From: Gyrodactylus bullatarudis
Lineage: Eukaryota > Platyhelminthes > Monogenea > Gyrodactylidea > Gyrodactylidae
Assembly (NCBI GenBank): GCA_012064415.1
Contig: SSNU01000061.1
Coordinates: 186,001-250,000 of the forward strand
Direction: 5' to 3'
Length of the DNA: 64,000 bases
Each line of letters starts with the position of its first letter. Positions within the stretch are counted from its first letter, which is position 1. The translations under genes and the position numbers were made by a program. Shown here in pieces: positions 45,001-64,000 of the stretch. The notes under the pieces were generated by a model, which saw only the letters and a program-made list of their open reading frames with translations, ran no database searches and was not told the origin of the DNA.

Positions 45001-48000
45001 ATAATTTGAAAGAAGGTGTATAGATTTGCAAACTACAATTATATTTTTTCGAATCGTAGTAACCAAATTATGATTTCACTATTTGATGGATATTATCAAG
45101 CTGTAAAAAATTCCTTTAAAAATTACAGCTCTGTTAATTTTTTCACGTAAAAACATAATTTCAAGTATATTTGAATTGGTACTTTTTCTATTATCGTTAT
45201 TTTCTAGCCAATAGGATTCAAGGTAAATTAGTAAAAAATAATCATTAGTCTTGCATCAGGGACCTAGAAGAGATGTATTACATGATAATTGGATTTTATA
45301 AACATGATTTCCCTGGGTGTGTTCATTTCTTATGGATAAACTCCAATCCATATTTTAAAAAGGAATCAAGTTTTTATTCGCTTTGGCACAGTTTGTATAT
45401 TGCTCCCATTTGATAGCAAATATTTTAGCATTAATAAAAGGCTTAAATTTTTGTGCACTACCAAATGCTAATTTAATCATTCAATTTTACTGTACTATGT
45501 TTACGAGGTAGAGCAAGTTCTCTGCAGATCTCTTTCCAAAACTTGAAAAGAAATACATTTTGAGCTAAACATACATAGTTTCTTTTAGCTTAAAAAGTTT
45601 TATTTTTACTGAGTGGTCTGTAGATATAGAGAATATGACCTGTCACATACGTCACGAATTAATAGACTTTAAACTGTATTGATCCAAGGAATTGTTCATA
45701 TTTCCTCGGAAAAAATTGGTAAATTTTGAACTTTGGCTTTAAATAGCTCAAAACTAGACTATCCTTCTCCATTTCACTACAAACTCTAATAAAAGAGCCA
45801 TCTGCGTCACCATACTCAACAAGAAACTACCTCAAAATTTCCTGTATTATGACCAACACTAACTGTCTGTCTGCCAAATTTAATGTAGACATATATTGCC
45901 TCACAGGTCTTCAGATCCGCAACATTTACGCCTTTTTATTTAATAATAGACCTATAATAGATTTACTTTCATTTAAAAAATCAAGCGATAAACAAATCAA
46001 TTAAAAATGAAAATAAATACACTGACTCCATTCTAATCAGAAAATCACATATGCAGAGTGAAAAAAATGCATTTGAATACATAATTCTAAATAAAAAAAA
46101 TTAATTTACCGTTGAATTTATAAAAGTCAAGTTATTTGTGTGCAAAGCAAATATTTGTGTTAGTATTTTGACTTTTATAAAAGATAAGAAAACAGTAGCT
46201 TAATAATGAGGTAATGAATTATTAGTACAGAATCTGTACTAGAAAATGTGAGAAAATGTGCATTTTCCGGTGAATCAAATGTACCAAATTTAATGTAGAC
46301 ATATATTGCCTCACAGGTCTTCAGATCCGCAACATTTACGCCTTTTTATTTATGTTAATCCCAGATCAATTAGATGTATCCTCTAACTATTTTCAAAAAC
46401 TTCAATCCAGATGCATATTTTATTTTGTATTTTCTGCATTTATTTTGTATACCTCATTCTCAATTTAACTAAAATAAAAACTTTCTATCAAAAATACTAG
46501 AAGATTTAAAGAAAATTTTCTTTCAACTCTCATGTTAAGAATTTAATCCTGAACAAAATTATGTCATCATTTTTTCACGATCTCGAACTCAAAAACTCTA
46601 TTGTAGAATTTTTCAAGATGGACCTATTTGAAATCAGCAAAATGTTCGCCACGCAAAACTGGAAAATATCATTGACTAGAGTGTTTTTCATCTCAGACTG
46701 TGTAATCGTATCATTTTGATTACGATTTGATTCTCAATGAAACTCATGAATGTTTTCATCAAAAGTAATATAATAGTATAATAGGTTCGGTCATCTTCAA
46801 ATGAATAATTAAATGGTAAGCAGTTCATTGTAAGCGATTACAATCTTTTAAATCAATCACTATGAAATACAATACTGTATTTATTTATTTTACTTTGATA
46901 TTGAATAAAAACATTTTTGATATCGAAATCTTCTTATTTTTATTTGTTTCCAATACTTGTGACAATACACTTGTAATTATTACACTTTAGTTTTCACTAA
47001 TGAGGTCAATCTTTCGTTGCAATTTTTTTCTGTTTCTTTTTTCATAAAGGTCATTGTGGAAATAATTCATTGAGCCAAAATTTGAGCTCAATTGTTAATA
47101 AACCTCAGATTTTAATGGAAGATGGCACCTGACAATGAACCTGGACTGAGTTATACTTCAGAAAATTAGAATACCATCCTTTCTAAACCTATAATATTGT
47201 TCAATTATTCACTTTCTTGTCCATGATCTCGTCGGAATCTTAACCGAGAATCAATAACAACTCTCTTTTAGATCTCCTTATTTACTATCACCCTCTGAAA
47301 ATTCTATTAGGACCTCTTTTCAAAATAAAATGTACATTTCTTAAAGGACCATCAGTTATAAATGATAAGAGTTAAATAATTGATTGAAAATAATAATTTA
47401 TAAAAGAAATATTAAAAGTTCAAGAATATAGGAATAAATTGGAGCTGAAGAAAAGACCAAAACTCTCCAATTAATACAGCAACAATGGAGAGAAAGATGA
47501 AAAAGTTCACATAGACCAAGGAATAATTTTTCTAAACAGATAGATTAGGTTTTCATTAATTGACCTATGCTGTCATGTCCGGGGTTTTTGTATAAAACAG
47601 AAAAATTTGAAATTCAAGCGACGTGGTTCTCATACTTAAGATATCTATTAGATCTTGTAGACAATTACCCAACTGTTATTTCCATATTCTTTAAGTGAAT
47701 TATTGATTCGTAACATTCTGCTTAGTATAATAATATCAACTGTATTAGTTTACTCACCTATTCAAGTCTAGTACAAGACCCATGTCACCAACGATAGCCT
47801 GGAAATGCTCTACATTCTCCAATGAGTAAAGTGGGTTGAACTTTTCAAATATAATCTTTTCACTACTATCCATGGTAAGGAATGTTATTTCATCATCAAT
47901 TAGTTGGCAATTTATTTCCGATAATCTGAATGACTGTTTCTCTACACTTTGATGAAGATACAAGTTTTCGTTACAATTGTTATTGCTGTCATTACTCTTC

Positions 48001-49334
48001 GTCAACTTGCTATGGACATGATCATTTCCTTTCTCGATTCGGAGGAAGATATTCTTAAAAATTTGATAAAAAAAACCTTTTACTAATTATTTTTACAGTT
48101 TAATAAGTTTTTACAGTGCAAAACGTCAGCAGTTCTTACAAAACATTTGACTAATAATAAATCAAACTCTCTAATTCCGGAATAATTTATGGTTTCATTC
48201 TGGAGTAAATAAAATATAGTCTATTTAAAAAATTGCAGGAAATCATTACAGACAAGAGATGTTGTCTATAATCACCACTATGTATGAAACTATACAATGT
48301 ATTAATAATAGATTTACTTTCATTTAAAAAATCAAGCGATAAACAAATCAATTAAAAATGAAAATAAATACACTGACTCCATTCTAATCAGAAAATCACA
48401 TATGCAGAGTGAAAAAAATGCATTTGAATACATAATTCTAAATAAAAAAAATTAATTTACCGTTGAATTTATAAAAGTCAAGTTATTTGTGTGCAAAGCA
48501 AATATTTGTGTTAGTATTTTGACTTTTATAAAAGATAAGAAAACAGTAGCTTAATAATGAGGTAATGAATTATTAGTACAGAATCTGTACTAGAAAATGT
48601 GAGAAAATGTGCATTTTCCGGTGAATCAAATGTACTTTTGATTATTAGTGAAAGAAATCTTACAATCATTATGAGATAGAGAACAAAAAATTGGACAATA
48701 AACTCACTTGAGAGGATAAATCCCGATGAATTAAATTTCTTTGATGTAGATAATTGAGTCCTCTGATTATGTCCAGAGATAATCGGATGCGAATTTTCCA
48801 GTCAAAATTATCTTTGCTGATCATATTTTGCTGGTATTGAACAACAGTATAATCACTCTGGTCAAGATATGTTAATAGATCAGAAAGAGAACCTCCAGCT
48901 GCAAACTGGTTAAATAACTATTAGAGAAATTGTAATTTCCAAGTTCTCAGAAGATAACTAACCTCAATGACACATGCCAAGTTTTTATCGATAAAACATG
49001 CACTATACATCCTAAGAATAAAATATATTCAATATTAGATAAATGATGAGATAGTTAAGTATCATTTTATCTGAAATTCAGATTCTGAATTTGCTCACCT
49101 CAATATATTTTCGTGCATCATAGACTTGAGAATATTCAGCTCAAATTCTTGTTCTTTACATTGTTTTGAAATTTTCAATGCATAGTTTGCATTGGTAATC
49201 GTATTATAGACTAAGAAGACACTCGCGAAATATCCTTTTCCAAGCAACTTTTCAATTATAATATGCTTTGTAGATACAATTGGAACATCAACGTTCATCT
49301 CAGAGAAGCTGATTATTTTTCCATTATCAAACAT
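42054..49334 (-). CDS. TESK/LIMK-family protein kinase with an inserted loop
   Basis: Six exons: 49334-49099, 49011-48963, 48917-48708, 48053-47758, 44784-44613, 42209-42054; 372 residues. Motifs: glycine loop LGKGYFASVF, ATP-binding Lys in YALKISK, catalytic loop LIHRDLSSQN, DMG in place of DFG (IVGDMGLVL), TAPEIL, and SSDIFAFGLLCCELI. The C-terminal segment (FGLDSESMIVPVSCPSSFYD...CCSFEPDQRPT) matches TESK kinases, which phosphorylate cofilin and regulate actin. Unlike relatives, about 80 residues separate the catalytic-loop strand (NIFLR) from DMG instead of about ten; the insert is polar, with Ser/Asn runs, and is encoded in one exon. Key catalytic residues remain, so activity is likely. 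There is no extension after the kinase domain. Introns of 2.4 and 3.0 kb carry repeats. Confidence 0.8.
42380..42545 (+). repeat. MITE family B fragment
   Basis: Interior family B sequence (ACTTTGAGTTGAAAATTTTT and a GTGAGACGGATCAAA-like run) without ends. In a TESK intron. Confidence 0.45.
43857..44525. mobile_element. MITE family B, nearly complete copy
   Basis: Left end AATATGAAGATGGGAATTTA. Strong internal inverted repeat: the first half and the second half mirror each other through CCTCTTTCACGA/TCGTAAAAGAGG. The right end breaks off in TCGATTTCTTGATGG, losing the last 50 bp. It sits in the last TESK intron. Confidence 0.7.
45874..46352. repeat. 331-bp block between 69-bp direct repeats (TESK intron)
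   Basis: Direct repeats 45,874-45,942 and 46,284-46,352 start CCAAATTTAATGTAGACATA and appear identical. Between them, 45,954-46,284 is a block that recurs at 48,305-48,635. The layout suits a tandem duplication of 410 bp, or a small element with direct terminal repeats. Confidence 0.8.
46535..46680 (-). pseudogene. Diverged copy of the 10.7-kb small frame
   Basis: Matches 10,695-10,920 in order (AAGAATTTAATCCTGAAC near the start, GACCTATTTGAAATCAGC further on) but lacks an internal part and an open frame. Located in a TESK intron. Confidence 0.4.
48305..48635. repeat. Second copy of the 331-bp block
   Basis: Same length as, and by eye identical to, 45,954-46,284, in another intron of the same gene. 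Flanks differ and the 69-bp direct repeats are absent here. Confidence 0.85.
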
Positions 49335-49532
49335 AACTCAGTAAACCTTTCAATACGATTCAAAATTACAACTTGATGAGCTTAACATGAGTCATACATT
49401 GAGTTTTCATAAGTTACTTATCCGAAATTTTTTTAATAGTTTGGTTAAATTGGCGCCTTGTTATAACGAACTTCAGTTTGACAAAGTTTTTTTACCCGTC
49501 ATTTTCAAATTTGTTAACATTAGGGTTATTTA

Positions 49533-51619
49533 ATGTCAGTTAGAAAAAGTAAGAGCCAGTCTCTTCAAGCTGCTGAGAAGTCAAACTTGTCGCTCAATTC
49601 AAGTAAATGATCTAAGTCACTCATATTTTTTAGCTACAAACTCAGAAAAGATTGATATGCCGATAAAGTTTGAATCTCCAATAAGTTACAGAGATCCTGG
49701 AGCTATTCTAACATTGGGCACGGGAGATACAGGTCAATTAGGTCTTGGTGCTGATATAACTGAACGTACCAAGCCTTGTCCAATTTCCTATCAACGATTT
49801 AAAGCTTCTGGACTTAAAGAAGATGATTTGGAAAGCTTCGTACAGATTTGTGCTGGTGGTATGCATACAGTTTGTCTATCAAAGGATGGCCAAGTTTATA
49901 CTTTTGGTTGCAATGATGAAGGAGCACTCGGTCGACTCGCTAATCTAGACCCTGAAAGAGAAAAAAATGATTCAGACGCTGATGAAACTATCCCAGGTCG
50001 TGTCATTTTTCCAGATAAAGATGTCAAAATTATCATGATTTCAGCTGGAGATAGCCATACATGTTGTCTTGATCAAAATGGTCACGTTTGGGCATGGGGT
50101 ACTTTTAGAGGATCATCAGGTCCTATTGGTCTGATTAAGCCAGAAGAAATTATTAAAACTCCGTGTCGTATTCCTATTCCATCTCAGAAGAAATCCCTTA
50201 AACCTGATGATTCCATAAAAATTATCAAAATTTCCAGTGGTCAAGATCATGTTGCGTTTCTATCAGAAGATGGAAATCTCTATACTATGGGATGTGGTGA
50301 GCAGGGCCAACTCGGTCGTGTAGCCGAACGTTTCTCAAAAGACGGTGGACGTTCTGGTATGGGTGAGTATTCAAATTTCAATTCTATTCTTCTAATAAAA
50401 AATTAATCAATATTTAGAGCATCTCCTAACCCCGACTATATGCCGAATTAAAGGTACTACAAAGTTTTGTGATGTTTGGGCTGGAGGCTTTGCCACTTTT
50501 GCTAAAAGTGCAACTAACAATGTCATTTTTGCATGTGGTCTCAATAATTATGGCCAGTTAGGTCTTAAAACAGAATTATCGAGTATGGGAGCCAACAAAC
50601 GACGATTTGTCGATGACAGTGAAAATCCTCCATTGAAAAAAGCAAAAGTCAATGGAAACAGCGGAGAATATGATTCAAGTTCCGCTACCACAACTGATGC
50701 TGTTCGTGAAATGGAAGGAGATGCTGAGGAGAAATTGATTCTTCGTCAAGGACCACTCATACAGTTCATGTTAGAGCCTGCTAAAGCCTTTTCAGATACT
50801 AACTGGATTCAAATCTCAATTGGAATGCACCATGTTATTGCATTGGCTGAATCTGGTTCGTTAAAAATTAATAAAAACCATAAATTTTTAATCTTATCCT
50901 TTTAAATTCGTTCAGCTCAAGTATACAGTATCGGTCGCACAGAATACGGTCGTCTTGGTTTGGGTAAAGAAATCCTTAAAGTACAGAGTATTGCTCAGCC
51001 TAAAATGATCAAATTTGAAAATGAAAAAGAAGGTTTCAAATGGATCGGGGTGGGCGAATCTTGCTCATTCGCTATCACTAAAGATTCAGCTCGTTGTTAC
51101 GCATGGGGCCTTGGAAGTAACATGCAGCTAGCTCAACCAAACACTGATGACAATGAAGATGGCTCAGAAGATGTTACCGAACCATCCCTGATGGTTGGTA
51201 AGAATATGCAAGATCGACACTTTGTTATGATTGATGCTGGCGGCCAGCATACTGTTCTTATTGCTCGGTCTCGCTCAGATAAAGAAGAAATGGATGTAAA
51301 TACTGAAAAAAATGTAAATAACGATAAAAAAGATGATAATGCAAAGGAAAATACCTCAGATAAAGCGGAAGAGAAAATGGACTCAACAGACAGCCATGAG
51401 AAAGGTGAAAATGCCAAAAATGGGGATGATGATGATAAAAATTCGAATGATTCAAATGATCAGGATACAGATACCAACAAGAAGGAAGATTCCAAGAATA
51501 AAGATGGACACATCTTTACAGAACCGGTGCTGTCCGGTAAGAAGACTCGTGGAATGGCATCTCAAAATAAGAAGATAACCACCAGTAAACGAGTGACAAA
51601 GAAAAAAAGTCAGTTTTGA
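49533..51619 (+). CDS. RCC1, Ran guanine-nucleotide exchange factor, with a long charged tail
   Basis: Exons 49533-49602, 49634-50362, 50418-50855, 50916-51619 give 646 residues (introns 31, 55 and 60 bp). RCC1 repeats are plain: LGTGDTGQLGLG, GCNDEGALGR, MGCGEQGQLGR, CGLNNYGQLGL, GRTEYGRLGLG, and the closing GGQHTVLIA. RCC1 sits on chromatin and loads Ran with GTP for nuclear transport and spindle assembly. Vertebrate RCC1 is about 421 residues. The excess comes from an insert after repeat 5 (DDSENPPLKKAKVNG, NLS-like) and about 130 C-terminal residues rich in Asp, Lys, Asn and Glu, ending in a basic stretch (KKITTSKRVTKKKSQF). The N-terminal tail is basic (MSVRKSKSQ), as expected for chromatin binding. 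Divergent from the TESK gene, start sites 198 bp apart. Confidence 0.9.
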
Positions 51620-51705
51620 ATTTGTTCAAATGAGTAAATTCTTCTTTCATTTCTCTTCTTCAAAATTCACATTCTTTTTCTCTTTAGGCCATTAGATCTT
51701 GTCTT

Positions 51706-54050
51706 ATGATTTTCCTTTTAGATTCCGATGACTCTGTAAATCCTGTAAATAATGTAGACAAGGAGCTATCCTCAAACTACCTCATGACCAATTCAACAAC
51801 CTCAGCAACAACCCACTCTGATAATAATAACTTTGAATGTCTCAGTAGTTCAACGAGCCTTTTAAATGGTGAGAAAATAGCTATGATAACTGCATGATGG
51901 TCATGATGATGTCTGTCTCTATATTTCCGAGGCCCTTTCTCTCTTTCTATCTATCTCTCTTTATATATCCTCTATTATTTATTATATATTATGATTTCTT
52001 GATATCACCTACGCACACACAGCCTAAAGTTACTTCTGTCATTTCATTATTATTCTGCATCAATTTGAATTGTTACCAATCACTAAGTATTTATAGTACT
52101 GTCTGAACTGATTTGCTCAAATTTCTCTTCCACTATTCATCTCAATTTCCACACTCTGGAAGATATTGTATGCTGCTCGAATCCAGTTAAATATTTTTAT
52201 ATATATATTTTATATTCAAAACTCTTTTCTTAAATTTAAATTGTATTCAATTGAAAATGTTTGTATGTATGAATGTATAAATCAAGATCTAAAATAAATA
52301 TAACTAAGTAATTATGAAAAAAGTTCCCTCTTGTCCATTGCATTCTGAATCACTTTAGACTTGTCTTGCACGATAAAAATGCACCTTTTAGACAAACTAA
52401 ATAACTACTTGTCTTGGTTTTTCATTTAAAAAATGTGTGTGTGTCAATCTGAGCTTCTATTGATGATTAAAATTGATTTATGAAAATCCATATAGGTAGT
52501 GGCCCATTTCAAGAGAACCAATCTTTACCCAGTCCGCCAGGCAGTACACTGGATGATACTGGAAGTTTGGTCGGAAATGCCTCCATAACAACTACCACAA
52601 ATAATCTCACACTTGCTGACAAGTCTTGTGCCTATAGTTCTCATAATATGAGCATAAATATGGCAAACTATAGTACAGCTGCCACCATCAATAGCGGCAG
52701 TGCTAGCATTGACAGCTCCGTCCTCAACTATGCCAATGGGGGCTGTCAATTTTCCTCAAATCCAATTTCAAATCATGGCGAGAATGATATTGACTTGGAA
52801 AGTAGCACCAGTGGTAGTCAATTCATGGGACAATTTGATGAAGATGCCTCCTGCAAGTGCACAGATGGAGGGTTGGTTTAATTTTCTTTTAGGTTAAATA
52901 ATAAACTAATTCATAAAAGTTCCCATCAACTTTTGAGTTTATGAAAATAATGTTATATAGTCAAGTCATTAAACTGGATCAGCTCAGCTAACTAAATTTT
53001 GATATGAACTAAATAATATAGCAACGAAAACTTAAGAAAATAATAATTTCTAGATCAAGTCATCGGAGTAGTCTAGGCGGTGCTTCTGCCCGAAGTAGTC
53101 TCTTAATTGGCGGTGTTTCTGGTTCAAGTCTCGGACTATTTGGCAACATCCTCCTACTTCAACCGCAAAATCAACAGCCTTCAAATAATCAGTCAATCAT
53201 TCTGGGACCCCCACTTCGGTCCAGCAGCCATAGAAGAGATGTATCGATTAATCGAACTAGAAGTCAACACCGACAACGTCTTCGCCAACATATTAAAGTA
53301 AGCATATTCATCAATTATCTTAACAACCAACCAACTATAGTAAAGAGAACCCAAGAGAACTTTTTTTCATGGCTCGCATTCAATCTTTTCAATACGATGA
53401 TTACGATTCTACAGTTATTTCAACGCAATTGTTTTTATATCTGGAGTTATCAATCAAAAATAGGTCATTTTTTGATCCATAAACAGGTTATCTTGGTAGC
53501 TTTAGCAGATATAGTTGAAGCGATTACATAGTTGAATTCTACAGGTATGATTACTCGATTAAAGTTAACTATGACTTTGGGAAATAGGTTTTCAAAAAAA
53601 ATTTTAAACAAAATTTAAATTTTTGGAAAAATCTACTTTCTTTGATTTAGTAAAGCACTAGTTTTAAGAATGATAGAGCTGAGATTTTTGCGTTTTCCAG
53701 CAGATTAATAGATTTCCTATCGAATGGGGCTGGTAAACGAAGTATTTTCTGAGGCCTAGATGAACAAGAATTAGTCTAAAAAATGACATGTGATAGAAAT
53801 AACCCAGTGGGTTAAAATTAATACAATTCATTCAATCATGTGAAATCCAAGAGTATAAAATTTATTATTTCAGAAGAATAATAACAGAAACAATTCTGGA
53901 CCACGGTCATGTCGTCAAATGGCTCAACAATTTCATTCCAGTCAATGTCACATGAGCAGTGTCTGCAGTACAAATAGTGAATCAATTGGCTTTCCCACAA
54001 CCAACACTGATTCCGCATCTTTTGATTCCATCGATAGCCAATCCCTGTAG
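51706..54050 (+). CDS. Ser/Asn-rich protein of unknown family
   Basis: Four exons join in frame: 51706-51868, 52496-52871, 53054-53297, 53874-54050; 319 residues. The sequence is rich in Ser, Asn, Thr and Gln and looks disordered, with SCKCTDGGSSHRSS at the exon 2/3 joint, an Arg-rich part (INRTRSQHRQRLRQHIK) and a C-terminus DSASFDSIDSQSL. No domain recognised. The start is uncertain: ATG 51706 lies beside a good acceptor (CCTTTTAG at 51,720), and the last RCC1 exon could splice into it in frame from a GTCAGT at 51,611. So this may be a separate gene or the 3' part of an RCC1 isoform. Confidence 0.5.
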
Positions 54051-54815
54051 ATATATAAAAATTATTGACAGAAATTCCTTACACTTCCTTTACAGCTGGA
54101 TAGATTTCTCAATCTCGCTAATACTCAAAGATTTGTTATCATTGACTCTTGTAAATAATTTCTTACTTGTAGACAAACAAGAGACACAGGAACAAGTGTA
54201 GATTTCCTAAGAGATTTTGACAATATTTTTTACACACCCATCCCAGTAATCTATTAAATTATTGTAAAATTCATCTATTATATCCTCATTGCTAATTGTA
54301 CATTATATCATTTTTTATATTCATCCCCTTATTATTATTAAATACAAATGTTTAAATTATTTCATGTGTTTACTTCGAAGTAGACATATTATTATTATTT
54401 ATTCTGACTTGAAATATCCCAAGTTTTAAACTGAGTGTAGCTGTGATTAATGTAAAGCAAATAGGAATGAAAGAAATTCATATATTTCTGCTGATAAATT
54501 AGATTTTCAGTTGAAATTCAAATACGTTTCCAGGTGGATATATATACGTATGTATTAAATTTTTTGAGAATATTCGATTCTTTTTCTTCTGTACAAGATA
54601 AAATAACAATAAGAAAATCTGGTTCACAAGTTGAGAAATAATTAAAAGAGAGTTAACACTAGATAATGTTCCGATAATTTAGCCATCTCCTCTTCTGCAT
54701 TCTGATTCATTTACTCTCCAAATTTCCGATAGGGATTGTTACATTCAAGATCATTGATCAAGTTTTTATGTTTGAAAGCCTACTTTTGGAAAGGCAATAA
54801 TAAAATTTTTCTTAA

Positions 54816-63301
<8,486 letters not shown>

Positions 63302-63695
63302 CTTAGATAATAAAAATATTTAAGAGTTTTCTAAAAATTTTGTTTGTTAGTAGGCGATTTTTTAATACATTATTAAGCTTGAAATTAATTTTATCAAAAA
63401 ATAATTCTTATATTGTAAAAGAATAAACGAATACAGAATAAACATTAAGAAAGTAGCATCCTATTTCATATCAATATAGGAGAACAACTTGGTCAAGAAG
63501 CAAGAGTAGCTATTCTTTGTTAGTGAATGATGAACAATATCTATTTGTGATATAAAAATATCACAAAGATATAATAGTGAATTATGAAATATGATTCTAC
63601 TCTATTCATTCAACGTTTTTCAATAAACTTTATTAACAAGGAGAGAGTAAATCATTATTACAAGAGGTTGTGGAGAAGAGTTCTTGAAATTAATA

Positions 63696-64000
63696 ATGCC
63701 TATGGAAAATTGTAGATATTACCACAAGAGTCGGAGTATAAGACCCACCTTCACTCCATTCAAAATAACTGATGATATGACATTTGGAATGAAATATAAA
63801 AGGGATAAAAATGTCGCTTATCATTTAAGATGGCCGGAATATAAGATTGAAAAGAATCTCGAGGACTATGATTACATCCGCATGAATAGGTATGCTGTGA
63901 AGAATAAAATTCATACAGCAAAAGATTTGAATGATTTCAAAAAGAATACCAACTATCGCTTGATAAAGCCGAAAATTCATAATTACCCTCTTGTTGAACA
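63696..64000 (+). CDS. 5' end of an unidentified gene, cut by the window edge
   Basis: An open frame from ATG 63696 (MPMENCRYYHKSRSIRPTFT) continues to the last base without a stop, 101 codons. Composition is protein-like: many Tyr, Lys, Arg and Asp, with TPFKITDDMTFGMKYKRDKN and ALKNK-like repeats of basic residues. The style recalls small ciliary microtubule-associated proteins, but that is an impression and not an identification. No intron signal is needed. It runs opposite to, and probably within, the 5' part of the PLK gene. A second in-frame Met is at codon 3. Confidence 0.55.
   Translation, partial: MPMENCRYYHKSRSIRPTFTPFKITDDMTFGMKYKRDKNVAYHLRWPEYKIEKNLEDYDYIRMNRYAVKNKIHTAKDLNDFKKNTNYRLIKPKIHNYPLVE

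Noticed and set aside
51133..51578. Several frames antisense to or out of phase with the RCC1 tail
   Set aside because: They arise from the biased Asp/Lys codons of the real exon.
53107..53301. Alternative frame in exon 3 of the Ser/Asn-rich gene
   Set aside because: Although open, it lacks matching splice phases; the other frame joins cleanly on both sides.

Overview
The window is a strongly AT-rich piece of an animal nuclear genome. It carries spliced genes for metazoan proteins: a PHF12-like chromatin reader, a TESK/LIMK-family kinase, a Polo-like kinase, RCC1, a Bcl-2-family protein, FBXO4-type F-box proteins, an MFSD10-like transporter and UMP-CMP kinase. They sit in a sea of short repeats and decayed mariner/Tc1 transposons. 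Where the exon frames could be joined, many introns are only 28 to 40 bp long with ordinary GT-AG ends; introns that hold transposons are 0.5 to 4 kb. Introns this small are known from dicyemid mesozoans (about 26 bp on average) and a few other reduced lineages, so a dicyemid-like or similarly simplified spiralian parasite is my best inference. It is not proven.

Layout. 1-2.9 kb: repeats and one possible signal-peptide exon. 2.9-6.8 kb: MFSD10-like transporter (-), UMP-CMP kinase (+), FBXO4-like protein (-). 7-9.3 kb: repeats. 9.4-11.3 kb: a second FBXO4-like gene (-) and a p25-alpha/TPPP-like gene (+). 11.7-12.3 kb: a pair of diverging hammerhead-ribozyme-like motifs. 13.3-20.7 kb: six thioredoxin-like genes on both strands, each with an intron near codon 6-10; only two keep the full CxxC site. 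22.7 kb: a small, probably acylated acidic protein. 23.4-25.1 kb: an 858-base assembly gap inside a perfect inverted repeat, next to a MITE. 26.8-27.9 kb: two related Gly/Asp/Cys-rich terminal exons. 28 kb: a truncated mariner. 29.7-32.9 kb: a Bcl-2-family gene in three exons, split by repeat-filled introns. 34.1-34.9 kb: a four-helix membrane protein (-). 35.6-40.8 kb: PHF12-like gene (+). 42.1-49.3 kb: TESK-like kinase (-). 49.5-51.6 kb: RCC1 (+). 51.7-54.1 kb: a Ser/Asn-rich protein (+). 54.8-63.3 kb: Polo-like kinase (-), its N-lobe outside the recognisable exons, with a dead Tc3-like transposon in one intron. 63.7 kb to the end: the start of an unidentified + strand gene.

The genes do not form a pathway. 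Several concern nuclear and cell-cycle control (RCC1, PLK, PHF12, FBXO4), but their grouping looks like ordinary gene order. The most unusual features are the miniature introns, the diversified thioredoxin cluster, two families of hammerhead-like motifs in dispersed repeats, and a widespread MITE family that has inflated introns of the Bcl-2, TESK and PLK genes. All joins were made by hand from splice signals and reading frame; no alignment or transcript data were available.
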